Source: JBBAGE01 sp041655055
GTDB lineage: Bacteria > Pseudomonadota > Alphaproteobacteria > Rhodobacterales > Rhodobacteraceae
Length of the DNA stretch: 16,588 nt
Direction of reading: 5' to 3'
NCBI GenBank assembly: GCA_041655055.1
Contig: JBBAGE010000036.1
Span: 1-16,588 of the forward strand
Every line of letters begins with the position of its first letter. The stretch's first letter is position 1. The position numbers were made by a program, and so were the translations under genes. The notes under the pieces are model-generated. The model ran no database searches. It had not been told where the DNA came from and was given only the letters and a program-made list of their open reading frames with translations. Below are positions 6,525 to 13,811 of this stretch, one piece after another.

Positions 6525-7013
6525 TCAGCGCTGCGCGCGGCGCATCCGGTTCAGCACGCCATCCTTCACGACGAATTGATGGTAAAGCGCGCCCGCCACA
6601 TGCAGTGCGATCAGCGCCAGCAACAGGAATTTCAGCGCCGCATGGGCATTGGCCGCCCCTTCGGCCCCGCCAAACCATGCCACCGCGCCGCTTAGCGGCA
6701 TCACCACCATCAGCGCATAAAGCCCCCAATGGGTCAGCCGCGCCACCAGCCGCAGCAAGGCGCTGTCGCCCGCCTCGGCGGGCACGCCGTTTCTGGCGCG
6801 CAGCACCAACCGCCACGCGGCCAGAACCATCACCGCAATTCCGCCCAGCACATGCGCCGCCACCAGCGGATCGGGCGCGGGCGCCTGCCCCCTGCCAATG
6901 GCCTCATAGGCGCCGACAATCGCGCCGTTGAACAGGAATTGCTGCACGATCAGCACAAAGGCCACCCAGTGCAAGGTGATGTGAAGGCGAGAATAACCGG
7001 CGGGGTTGGTCAC
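6525..7013 (-). CDS. cytochrome b561 (CybB-type), 4 transmembrane helices
   Basis: The product is 162 residues from a GTG start at 7013. No ATG fits: the open frame continues far upstream under sseA, whereas GTG 7013 has GGAG (7024-7021) seven bases ahead and gives MTNPAGYSRLHITLHW. Four hydrophobic helices are visible at about 14-34, 50-71, 92-114 and 125-146. Histidines His11/His15 (helix 1), His54 (helix 2), His95 (helix 3), and His138/His145 (helix 4) are candidate ligands for two b-type hemes. Bacterial b561 proteins of this family move electrons in the inner membrane; E. coli CybB acts as a superoxide:ubiquinone oxidoreductase, but that activity is not provable here. It diverges from sseA, 126 bp apart, and a good promoter candidate lies between them. 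Confidence 0.9.
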   Translation of the reverse strand: MTNPAGYSRLHITLHWVAFVLIVQQFLFNGAIVGAYEAIGRGQAPAPDPLVAAHVLGGIAVMVLAAWRLVLRARNGVPAEAGDSALLRLVARLTHWGLYALMVVMPLSGAVAWFGGAEGAANAHAALKFLLLALIALHVAGALYHQFVVKDGVLNRMRRAQR

Positions 7014-7046
7014 AGCGGTGCTCCGAGTGATATAGGGTTTCTTGCA

Positions 7047-7075
7047 TTTGTATGGTTTTGCCCCCGTGCTGGCAA
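7047..7075 (-). promoter_or_regulatory. candidate cybB promoter
   Basis: On the minus strand TTGCCA (7075-7070) and TACAAA (7052-7047) are 17 bases apart. These match the sigma-70 boxes at five and four of six positions. Transcription would start near 7040, giving a leader of about 27 nt that contains the GGAG ribosome site used to choose the GTG start. Confidence 0.4.
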
Positions 7076-7139
7076 GCGCATCCCTTGCGTGGAACCTTGC
7101 GGCAAGGTAAGCAGCGCCGAACCCGAAAGGCCCGTTTCG

Positions 7140-8006
7140 ATGCCCGATAGTGATCCCAGAACGCTTGTCTCGACAGATTGGCTTGCCGCGCATCTGCGCG
7201 ATCCCGATCTGCGCGTGATCGACGCATCCTGGTATCTGCCCGATGCGGGCCGCGATGCGCGGGCCGAATATGACGCGGGCCATATCCCCGGCGCGCGATT
7301 CATCGATATTGATGATCTGTCGGATCAACGCTCCGACCTGCCGCATATGGCGCCGCCCCCCGAAAAATTTGTCAGCCGCATGCGCAAGGCGGGCATTGGC
7401 GACGGGCAACAAGTGGTGATCTATGACGGCGCGGGGCTGTTGTCGGCGGCGCGGCTGTGGTGGCTGTTTCGCCTGATGGGCAAGGTCGATGTGGCGGTGC
7501 TGGATGGCGGCCTGCCCAAATGGCGGGCCGAGGGCCAGCCGATCGACACCGCCCCGCCCCAGATCCGCGATCGGCATCTGACCGTTTCCCCCCGCCCGCA
7601 ACTGGTGCGCGATGTCACGCAAGTGGCCGCCGCCTCCAAGCTGGGCGATCACACGATCATCGATGCCCGTTCCGCCGCGCGCTTTAGCGGCGAGGCCCCC
7701 GAACCCCGCCCCGGCCTGCGCGCAGGCCATATACCGGGCGCACGCAACCTGCCCTATACCGATCTGCTGGCGCCCGGTGGCACGATGAAGCCCCCCGCCG
7801 AACTGCGCGCGATTTTCGCCGCTGCCGGCGTGGATCTGGCCCGGCCGGCGATCACCACCTGCGGTTCGGGCGTGACGGCGGCCATCGTCAATCTGGCGCT
7901 GGAACGGGTCGGGCATGATGCGCATTCGCTCTATGACGGCTCGTGGGCCGAATGGGGCATGTATGGCGACCTTGCCGTCGCAACCGGAGACAACCAGGAA
8001 AAATGA
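7140..8006 (+). CDS. sseA: 3-mercaptopyruvate sulfurtransferase
   Basis: The 288-residue enzyme moves sulfur from 3-mercaptopyruvate to a thiol or other acceptor, yielding pyruvate. It has two rhodanese domains: an inactive N-terminal one (about 7-135, with YDAGHIPGA at 44-52) and a catalytic one (about 150-282, with RAGHIPGARNLPY at 194-206). The active-site loop CGSGVTA (241-247) with Cys241 is the signature that separates mercaptopyruvate sulfurtransferases from thiosulfate sulfurtransferases (CRxGx[RT]). Start ATG 7140 has GAAAGG about nine bases ahead and gives the family-like N-terminus; the upstream open frame overlaps the divergent cytochrome gene and is not real coding. The stop TGA (8004-8006) shares one base with the aminotransferase ATG, so the two are translationally coupled. 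Confidence 0.94.
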   Translation: MPDSDPRTLVSTDWLAAHLRDPDLRVIDASWYLPDAGRDARAEYDAGHIPGARFIDIDDLSDQRSDLPHMAPPPEKFVSRMRKAGIGDGQQVVIYDGAGLLSAARLWWLFRLMGKVDVAVLDGGLPKWRAEGQPIDTAPPQIRDRHLTVSPRPQLVRDVTQVAAASKLGDHTIIDARSAARFSGEAPEPRPGLRAGHIPGARNLPYTDLLAPGGTMKPPAELRAIFAAAGVDLARPAITTCGSGVTAAIVNLALERVGHDAHSLYDGSWAEWGMYGDLAVATGDNQEK

Positions 8007-9187
8007 TGCTGACCAATCTCAAGCCGCAACCTGCCGACAAGATCCTGGAGCTGATGCAGCTTTACCGCGACGACCCGCGCGAGACCAAGATCGATCTGGG
8101 CGTGGGCGTCTATAAGAACGCCAAGGGCGAAACCCCGGTCATGCGCGCGATCAAAGCTGCCGAAAAACAGCTTTGGGAAAGTGAAACCACCAAGGCCTAT
8201 ACCGGGCTTGCGGGCGATCCGGCCTTTGCCGGCGCGATGCGCAAACTGGTGCTGAATGATGCGGTCGATGGGGCGCGTGTTGCGGCGGCGGCCACCCCCG
8301 GCGGCACCGGCGCGGTGCGTCAGGCGCTGGAACTGATCCGGCTGGCCTCGCCCGATGCGCGGGTCTGGGTGTCGAATCCGACATGGCCGAACCACCTGTC
8401 GATCATCCGCTTTCTGGGCATGCCGATGACCGAATATCCCTATTTCGACAATGCCACATGCACGGTCGATTTCGATGCGATGATGGACGGGCTGAAAGAC
8501 GTGAAGGCCGGGGATGCGGTGCTGCTGCATGCGTGCTGCCACAATCCCACGGGCGCGAATCTGACGCTGGAACAATGGCAGGTGCTAAGCGCATTTCTGG
8601 CGAAAACCGGCGCGATGCCACTGGTCGATATCGCCTATCAGGGCTTTGGCGACGGGCTTGAGGCCGATGCCGCCGGGCTGCGCCATCTGGCGGCCACGCT
8701 GCCCGAAACGATCATCGCCGCCAGTTGTTCGAAAAATTTCGGGGTTTACCGCGAGCGCACCGGGATCTTGATGGCGATTTCGGATCAGGCCAGCGGCACG
8801 GCAGTAACACAAGGCAATCTCAATTACCTTAACCGCCAGAATTTCAGCTTCCCCCCCGATCATGGCGCCCGGCTGGTAACCATGGTGCTTGAGGATGCCA
8901 CATTGCGCGCCGATTGGATGGATGAGCTGGAAAGCGTGCGCCAGAATATGCTGAGCCTGCGCACCCAGCTGGCCGAAGAATTGCGCCAGCGCACCAATTC
9001 CGGCCGGTTCGATTTCATCGCCCAGCATCGCGGCATGTTTTCGCGCATCGGGGCCACGCCCGAACAGGTTCAGAAAATGCGCGACGATTTCGGCATCTAT
9101 ATGGTGGGCGATTCGCGGATGAATATCGCCGGGCTGAACAGCGCCAGCGTGCCGGTTCTGGCGCAGGCGATTGCCGCAACCTGCTGA
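8006..9187 (+). CDS. class I (AspAT/TyrB family) aminotransferase
   Basis: This 393-residue pyridoxal-phosphate enzyme belongs to the I-alpha aspartate/aromatic aminotransferase group. Visible active-site elements: YTGLAGD (66-72), Trp127 in NPTWPNH, HNPTG (179-183), Asp208 and Tyr211 in DIAYQGF, the PLP lysine Lys243 in SCSKNFG, Arg251, Arg277 (position of E. coli Arg292, which binds a second carboxylate) and Arg371 in GDSRMN (alpha-carboxylate). Both arginines are consistent with dicarboxylic substrates, but TyrB has them too, so aspartate versus aromatic preference is undecided. ATGs at 8003 and 8006 compete; AGGA at 7996-7999 is six bases before 8006 and only three before 8003, so 8006 is chosen. 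The one-base overlap with sseA suggests co-translation. A strong hairpin follows the stop. Confidence 0.93.
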   Translation: MLTNLKPQPADKILELMQLYRDDPRETKIDLGVGVYKNAKGETPVMRAIKAAEKQLWESETTKAYTGLAGDPAFAGAMRKLVLNDAVDGARVAAAATPGGTGAVRQALELIRLASPDARVWVSNPTWPNHLSIIRFLGMPMTEYPYFDNATCTVDFDAMMDGLKDVKAGDAVLLHACCHNPTGANLTLEQWQVLSAFLAKTGAMPLVDIAYQGFGDGLEADAAGLRHLAATLPETIIAASCSKNFGVYRERTGILMAISDQASGTAVTQGNLNYLNRQNFSFPPDHGARLVTMVLEDATLRADWMDELESVRQNMLSLRTQLAEELRQRTNSGRFDFIAQHRGMFSRIGATPEQVQKMRDDFGIYMVGDSRMNIAGLNSASVPVLAQAIAATC

Positions 9188-9194
9188 TCCGGGC

Positions 9195-9220
9195 GGCCAA
9201 AGCGCACCGGCGCTTTGGCC
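9195..9220. terminator. bidirectional terminator-like perfect hairpin
   Basis: GGCCAAAGCGC (9195-9205) and GCGCTTTGGCC (9210-9220) are exact inverse complements with a four-base loop. The structure lies 7 bp after the aminotransferase stop and 6 bp before the amt stop on the other strand, the right place to end both convergent transcripts. There is no T-run on either side, so termination may not be purely intrinsic. Confidence 0.75.
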
Positions 9221-9226
9221 CATATC

Positions 9227-10534
9227 CTAGCCGTTGATCGCATCGGGATAGGCTGCCATCCCCAATTCGGTGATATCAAGACCTTCGGTTTCGGCCTGCG
9301 CGCTGACCCGGATGCCCATCACCGCCCGAAGCGCCAGCCAAATCCCCAGCGACAGCGCGAAAACAAAGCCGCCGATCACCAGCACGCCCAGCAATTGCGT
9401 GCCAAAACTGGCATCGGGGTTGGTGATCGGCACCGCCATCGTGCCCCAGATGCCCGCAATCAGGTGCACCGGAATCGCGCCCACCACATCGTCAATGCGC
9501 AACCGATCCAGCAGCGGCACGGCCATCACCACGATCATGCCGCCCACCCCGCCGATCAGCACCGCGCCAAACAGCGATGGAAATAGCGGCTCTGCCGTGA
9601 TCGACACCAGCCCCGCCAGCGCGCCGTTCAGCACCATGGTCAGATCGACCTTGCCAAAAACCAATTGCGTCAGCGCCAGCGCCGCAAAGGCCCCCGCCGC
9701 CGCCGCCATGTTGGTATTGGCGAAAACACGCGACACGTCGGTCGCATCGCTGATCGTGCCCATGGCCAGTTGCGATCCGCCGTTGAACCCGAACCAGCCC
9801 AGCCACAGGATGAACATCCCCAGCGTGGCCAGCGACAGATTCGATCCGGGCATGGCGATCACCTTGCCATCCCTGTATTTGCCGATCCGTGGCCCCAGCA
9901 CGATCGCGCCTGCCAGTGCCGCCGCCCCGCCCGTAGCATGAACCACCGTCGAGCCGGCGAAATCGGAAAACCCAAGCCCCGCCAGAAAGCCTCCGCCCCA
10001 ATGCCATGACGCGCTGATCGGATAGATAAGCCCGGTCAAAAGCGCGGTGAACAGCAAAAACGGCCACAGCCGCACCCGCTCGGCCAAGGTGCCCGACACG
10101 ATGCTGGCAGCCGTGGCGCAAAACATCACCTGAAAAAAGAAATCCGATGCAAGCGACGCATAGCCCAGATCGGCATCGGCCGTGGCCAGCCCCACCGGCT
10201 CGGCCGCGGCCATCACGAAGATCTGCCCCAAAACGCCCGCAATCACCCAGCCATCGCCCGGATACATCAGGTTATAGCCCACCAGCCAATACATCAGCAC
10301 CGCAGTGGCAAAGAGCCCGACATTCTTGGTTAACTGCATGGTGACATTCTTGTGGCGCACCAACCCGGCTTCCAGCATCGCAAAGCCCGCCGCCATCCAG
10401 AACACCAGAAAGCCGCCGATCAAAAACAAGAGCGTGGTAAAGATATAAGGCGCGGTATCAGGCGCGGGTGTTTGGGCGAATGCCCCCGCCGGCCAGGCTG
10501 CCAATACCGCAAATGTGATGAATGTCCTTCCCAT
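9227..10534 (-). CDS. amt: ammonium transporter, Amt/MEP/Rh family
   Basis: The 435-residue protein is an inner-membrane ammonium channel/transporter. A signal-like N-terminus (cleavage near AFA|QTP, residue 20) precedes the typical eleven hydrophobic segments. Residues corresponding to the E. coli AmtB pore can be placed: Phe138 in QVMFCATAA (outer Phe), Asp191 and His199 in DFAGSTVVHATGG, Phe248/Phe250 in WFGFNGGS, a Trp at 177 or 179 in SWHWGGG, and His357 in IPVHLIAG (the twin-His partner). The cytoplasmic tail ETEGLDITELGMAAYPD matches the conserved C-terminal region through which PII proteins gate the family. Start ATG 10534 has AAAGGA about eight bases upstream. The gene is monocistronic here: convergent with the aminotransferase and divergent from the penicillin-binding protein. 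No glnK is adjacent, unlike the common glnK-amtB arrangement. Confidence 0.95.
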   Translation of the reverse strand: MGRTFITFAVLAAWPAGAFAQTPAPDTAPYIFTTLLFLIGGFLVFWMAAGFAMLEAGLVRHKNVTMQLTKNVGLFATAVLMYWLVGYNLMYPGDGWVIAGVLGQIFVMAAAEPVGLATADADLGYASLASDFFFQVMFCATAASIVSGTLAERVRLWPFLLFTALLTGLIYPISASWHWGGGFLAGLGFSDFAGSTVVHATGGAAALAGAIVLGPRIGKYRDGKVIAMPGSNLSLATLGMFILWLGWFGFNGGSQLAMGTISDATDVSRVFANTNMAAAAGAFAALALTQLVFGKVDLTMVLNGALAGLVSITAEPLFPSLFGAVLIGGVGGMIVVMAVPLLDRLRIDDVVGAIPVHLIAGIWGTMAVPITNPDASFGTQLLGVLVIGGFVFALSLGIWLALRAVMGIRVSAQAETEGLDITELGMAAYPDAING

Positions 10535-10801
10535 TGAATTCGTCCTTTCATCGGGATCAATTGGATCTGGAATGATCCTGTGCGCCCAGAAAACGCCCAG
10601 GCCCGGGATGGCAGCAACAAAACCTGCCCCACAGGCGCCGCATTTTCAGGCATGACGCGCAAAATTTAGGCAAATCTGCGCCACATGCCCAATTCCTGAC
10701 CGATGCGCAAAGAGCGCCGATAGCGCGAACTAGCGGCTACTCATTCCGGGGCGGGCGCGGTATTCTGCCCGAAACGAGCAGAAACAGGTAACATCGCCAA
10801 G
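10535..10801. promoter_or_regulatory. divergent spacer between amt and the penicillin-binding protein gene
   Basis: This 267-bp stretch must hold the promoters for both genes. I see an imperfect hairpin at 10657-10681 (GCGCA paired with TGCGC, then ATTT with AAAT, loop AGGC), a perfect inverted repeat TTCTGC/GCAGAA at 10763-10768 and 10778-10783, and a heptamer CGCCCAG repeated at 10583-10600. I found no convincing sigma-70 or sigma-54 box pair and no gene. Confidence 0.45.
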
Positions 10802-12970
10802 ATGAGTGGTTCAGGCAACAAACGCCCGCCCTTGGTCGCTGACCGGCGCAATCCGGCCCCGCGGCCCAAGCCCAAACCCGCACCCCGCAAACCCGCCCGC
10901 GCGCGCAAACCGCGCGGCGGCGGCGGCGGGCGCCGGGGGGGGATTTTCGGCTTTGTCGGGCGGCTTTTCGGCTGGGTCTTTGGCCTGATCTGGCGGATCA
11001 CCTGGCGCGCCACGGCGCTGGTGGCGCTGGCGATCGGGGGGGCTGCGCTTTATTTCGCCACGACCCTGCCGCCGGTGACCGAGCTGCTTGATGGGCGCGC
11101 GCGCGGATCGGTGACGATGCTTGATCGCAATGGCGATGTTTTCGCCTGGCGGGGCGAACAATTCGGCGGCCAGATCCGGGCCGATGCCGTGTCGTCGCAT
11201 TTGCATAACGCCATCATCGCGACCGAAGATCGCCGATTCTACCAGCATCTCGGCCTCAGCCCGCGCGGCATTGCCAGCGCGGTGCGCATCAACCTTTCCG
11301 AAGGGCGCGGGCCGCTGTCGGGTCATGGTGGATCGACCATCACGCAGCAAACGGCGAAGCTGCTTTGCCTGGGCGTGCCCTATGACCCCGCCGCATGGAA
11401 ATCCGAGGCCGAATATGAGGCCGATTGCCGCCGCACAACCATGTCGCGCAAGGTCAAAGAGGCGCTTTATGCGCTGGGGATGGAAATCAAATATTCCAAG
11501 CACGATATCCTGTCGATCTATATGAACCGCGCCTTTCTGGGCGCCGGCGCGCGCGGGTTCGAAGCCGCCGCCCAGCGTTATTTCGGCAAAACCGCCGCCG
11601 AGGTGAGCATCGCCGAATCCGCCATGCTCGCCGGTCTGTTGCAGGCCCCGACCCGCTTTGCCCCCACCAGCAATATCGAACGCAGCCGCGATCGCGCGAA
11701 TGTCGTTCTCAGCCTGATGGAGCAAGAGGGCTATATCACCCGCGATCAGCGTGAACATGCCCGCACCAACCCCGCCGGCCTTTCCGCCGCGGCCGAGGCC
11801 CGCGCCGGTGGCTATTTCGCCGATTGGGTCATGGGGGCGGGCCCCTCATTCCTGACCAAGGACACGACCGAGGATGTGATCATCCGCACCACCTTTGACC
11901 AGCGCATCCAGCGCGCCGCCGAAGAAGCCCTGACCCATGTGTTTGAAACCAAGGTCCGCGAAGGCTCCGAAGCACAGGCCGCGATCGTGGTCATGAGCGC
12001 GGATGGCGCCGTGCGCGCCATGGTGGGCGGGCGCAATCTGCGCGGCGTGGCGGGCCATTTCAACCGCGCGGTGCAGGCCAAACGCCAGACGGGATCGGCC
12101 TTCAAACCCTTTGTCTATGCCGCGGCGCTTGATCTGGGGCACCAGTATAACGCCACCGTCGTGGATGAACCGTTAACCGTGAATGTGCCCGGTTCCGGCC
12201 CGTGGCGGCCATCCAATTATGACAACCGCCACCACGGGCGCGTCACCCTGACCGAGGCCCTGCAACATTCCTATAACGTGCCCGCCGTCAAGGTGGCGAT
12301 GGATGTGGGGCTGGAAAACGTGCGCACCATCGCTTCGGAATTCGGTATTCAAAGCGATCTGGCCATTGGCCCGGCGCTGGCGCTGGGGGCCTCCGAAAGC
12401 ACGCTGCTGGAAATGACCGGCGCCTATGCCGGTATCCTTAATGGCGGCTCGTCCGTCACGCCCTATGGGCTGGTGGAACTGCATCTGCAGGGCGATGCAA
12501 CGCCGCTGATGGGGCAGGATGGCGGGCTGGGCGAGCGGGTGATTTCCCCCGACGCCGCGCAGCAGCTTATCTATATGATGCACCGCGTGATCGAGGCCGG
12601 CACCGGCCAGCGCGCCCGTATCCAGGGCGTCGAGGTTGCCGGCAAAAGCGGCACGACCCAGGCCGCGCGCGATGCCTGGTTCATGGGATTCACCGCGGAT
12701 TATGTGGCGGGTGTCTGGATGGGTTATGACGACAACCGCCCGCTGACGGGGGTAACGGGCGGCGGGCTTCCGGCGGAAATCTGGCGCGAAACCATGGCGC
12801 GCGTGCAAGATGGCCAGCCCGGAAATCCGCTGCCGATGATCCGCCCGCAAGCGCCGCCGCAGGTCACCCCCGAGGTGTTCGCCCAGCCGAGCCAACCCGC
12901 CCCCGCGCAAAACGATTCCGCCGAGCGGGTGTTGTTTGACGTGCTGCGCAGCATTTTGGGGGCGCAGTAA
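10802..12970 (+). CDS. bifunctional class A penicillin-binding protein (transglycosylase/transpeptidase)
   Basis: The 722-residue enzyme polymerises glycan strands and cross-links peptidoglycan in the periplasm, anchored in the inner membrane. The N-terminus (1-47) is a Pro/Arg/Lys-rich, then Gly-rich, probably disordered cytoplasmic tail. One membrane segment lies at about 70-88. The GT51 transglycosylase domain (about 105-325) has Glu142 in ATEDRRFY, GHGGSTITQQTAKL (174-187) and the second Glu-containing segment RKVKEALYALGMEIKYSK. The transpeptidase domain (about 360-665) has Ser432 in GSAFK, SYN at 490-492, and KSGTT at 615-619, all intact. A Pro/Gln-rich tail follows. Between TITQQTAKLL and SRKVKEA there is an extra segment of roughly 20 residues bounded by Cys189 and Cys209. 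It lacks the long domain between the two catalytic parts seen in E. coli PBP1a. The ribosome site is weak. Its stop is 3 bp from the convergent mlaA stop. Confidence 0.94.
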   Translation: MSGSGNKRPPLVADRRNPAPRPKPKPAPRKPARARKPRGGGGGRRGGIFGFVGRLFGWVFGLIWRITWRATALVALAIGGAALYFATTLPPVTELLDGRARGSVTMLDRNGDVFAWRGEQFGGQIRADAVSSHLHNAIIATEDRRFYQHLGLSPRGIASAVRINLSEGRGPLSGHGGSTITQQTAKLLCLGVPYDPAAWKSEAEYEADCRRTTMSRKVKEALYALGMEIKYSKHDILSIYMNRAFLGAGARGFEAAAQRYFGKTAAEVSIAESAMLAGLLQAPTRFAPTSNIERSRDRANVVLSLMEQEGYITRDQREHARTNPAGLSAAAEARAGGYFADWVMGAGPSFLTKDTTEDVIIRTTFDQRIQRAAEEALTHVFETKVREGSEAQAAIVVMSADGAVRAMVGGRNLRGVAGHFNRAVQAKRQTGSAFKPFVYAAALDLGHQYNATVVDEPLTVNVPGSGPWRPSNYDNRHHGRVTLTEALQHSYNVPAVKVAMDVGLENVRTIASEFGIQSDLAIGPALALGASESTLLEMTGAYAGILNGGSSVTPYGLVELHLQGDATPLMGQDGGLGERVISPDAAQQLIYMMHRVIEAGTGQRARIQGVEVAGKSGTTQAARDAWFMGFTADYVAGVWMGYDDNRPLTGVTGGGLPAEIWRETMARVQDGQPGNPLPMIRPQAPPQVTPEVFAQPSQPAPAQNDSAERVLFDVLRSILGAQ

Positions 12971-12973
12971 CGA

Positions 12974-13639
12974 TCATTCGGCCCCCGAACCCAATTGCTG
13001 GCGGCGGTGGTGCAGGTAATCCAGCCGCGTTTGCGCATAGTCGGGATCTGGCGCAGCGTGGTCATCCAGCCGCGTGATGGCCGCGCCCGCCACGGGCACG
13101 GCCGGATGCACCACGAAACGCAACGGATTGGTCAACAGATCGACGAATCGCCCCGCCGCATCGCGCGTGGTCGTCGGCCCGATCAGCGGGGCCACCAGAT
13201 ATGGCCCCTCGTCCGCACCCCAGACATAAAGCGTTTCGCCAAAATCGGTATCGCGCTTTTCCAGCCCGACATCGGCCCCCGGATCCAGCAATCCGCCGAA
13301 GCCCAGCGTGGAATTCAGCACGAATCGCACGGTGTTATGCGCCGCATCCTCGATCTTGCCCTGCAATAATTTGTTGACCACCACCGACGGCAATGAGAGA
13401 TTATCCGCAACATTGCCAAGCCCCGCGCGCACCGGATCGGGCAGTGCCTGCCCATAGGCACGCGCCACGGGGGCCATGACGGTTTCATCCACCATGCGGT
13501 TATTCGCGTGGCGCAGGCGGTTTTCCGCCTCATAGGGATCATGGATACCGCTGACGGGCGGCGGCGGCCCGCAGCTTGCCAGAAAAATTGCACCAAGTGC
13601 CAGAATCGTAAGGTTTATTAAAGGAATTCGTTGGATCAT
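12974..13639 (-). CDS. mlaA: MlaA (VacJ) outer-membrane lipoprotein
   Basis: MlaA sits in the outer membrane and removes misplaced phospholipids from the outer leaflet, passing them to the periplasmic MlaC carrier. The 221-residue precursor has a short signal peptide and a lipobox LASC with Cys23. Family motifs are present in order: DPYEAENR (34-41), NLSLPSVVVNKLLQGK (80-95), RFVLNSTLGFGGLLDPGADVGL (105-126), DFGETLYVWG (132-141) and GPYLVAPLIGPTTTRD (145-160). The length and motifs indicate an intact protein. No other mla gene (mlaFEDBC) is in the window, so the pathway partners lie elsewhere. It is convergent with the penicillin-binding protein gene and divergent from the secretion operon; a clear Shine-Dalgarno is not visible before ATG 13639. 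Confidence 0.93.
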   Translation of the reverse strand: MIQRIPLINLTILALGAIFLASCGPPPPVSGIHDPYEAENRLRHANNRMVDETVMAPVARAYGQALPDPVRAGLGNVADNLSLPSVVVNKLLQGKIEDAAHNTVRFVLNSTLGFGGLLDPGADVGLEKRDTDFGETLYVWGADEGPYLVAPLIGPTTTRDAAGRFVDLLTNPLRFVVHPAVPVAGAAITRLDDHAAPDPDYAQTRLDYLHHRRQQLGSGAE

Positions 13640-13706
13640 TCAGTTGCCAGGAAATTGGGAAAGGCAAAGCAGGCAACACCAGGTTAGTGGACAATAACAG
13701 GCCCTT

Positions 13707-13734
13707 CAATTCACGATCACGCGCCGGTGAATTG
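13707..13734. repeat. inverted repeat CAATTCAC-N12-GTGAATTG
   Basis: Two perfect 8-bp arms (13707-13714 and 13727-13734) are separated by 12 bases, centre to centre 20 bp, about two helical turns. It lies midway between the divergent mlaA and secretion-operon starts. The symmetry and spacing suit a dimeric regulator, but it could equally form an RNA stem. The protein that might bind is unknown. Confidence 0.5.
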
Positions 13735-13736
13735 CA

Positions 13737-13788
13737 GGCAATCGGCCGGGGCGATAGGTCAGCGCCCGATTGCCGCCCATCGGGGCGG
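13737..13788. repeat. two overlapping inverted repeats upstream of the exporter gene
   Basis: GGCAATCGG (13737-13745) pairs perfectly with CCGATTGCC (13766-13774). CCGCCC (13773-13778) pairs with GGGCGG (13783-13788) over a four-base loop ATCG. The right arm of the first and the left arm of the second share two bases, so the stems cannot both form fully. An alternative pairing of GGGCG (13749-13753) with CGCCC (13763-13767) also competes. The last stem ends 23 bases before the exporter ATG. Confidence 0.5.
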
Positions 13789-13811
13789 GCAGCTTGAATG
13801 ATTGGGATCAC

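Noticed and set aside
7067..7109. Small GCAAG/CTTGC and CCTTG/CAAGG repeats before sseA
   Set aside because: Stems of five bases with varying partners; too short to call a structured element.
10547..10560. FNR-like TTCAT-N4-ATCAA sequence upstream of amt
   Set aside because: One base off the consensus, but it overlaps the amt ribosome site and nothing else suggests oxygen control; single degenerate match.
10611..10630. Possible sigma-54 promoter for amt
   Set aside because: A GG/GC pair with 10-bp spacing can be found, but TTGC and TGGCAC are not both in register.
10420..10662. Minus-strand small ORF (80 codons) spanning the amt start and spacer
   Set aside because: Overlaps the amt coding start in another frame, no ribosome site or recognisable features.
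13397..13405. TTATCCGCA, near match to a DnaA box
   Set aside because: Single copy inside mlaA coding sequence with no cluster or AT-rich region; not an origin.
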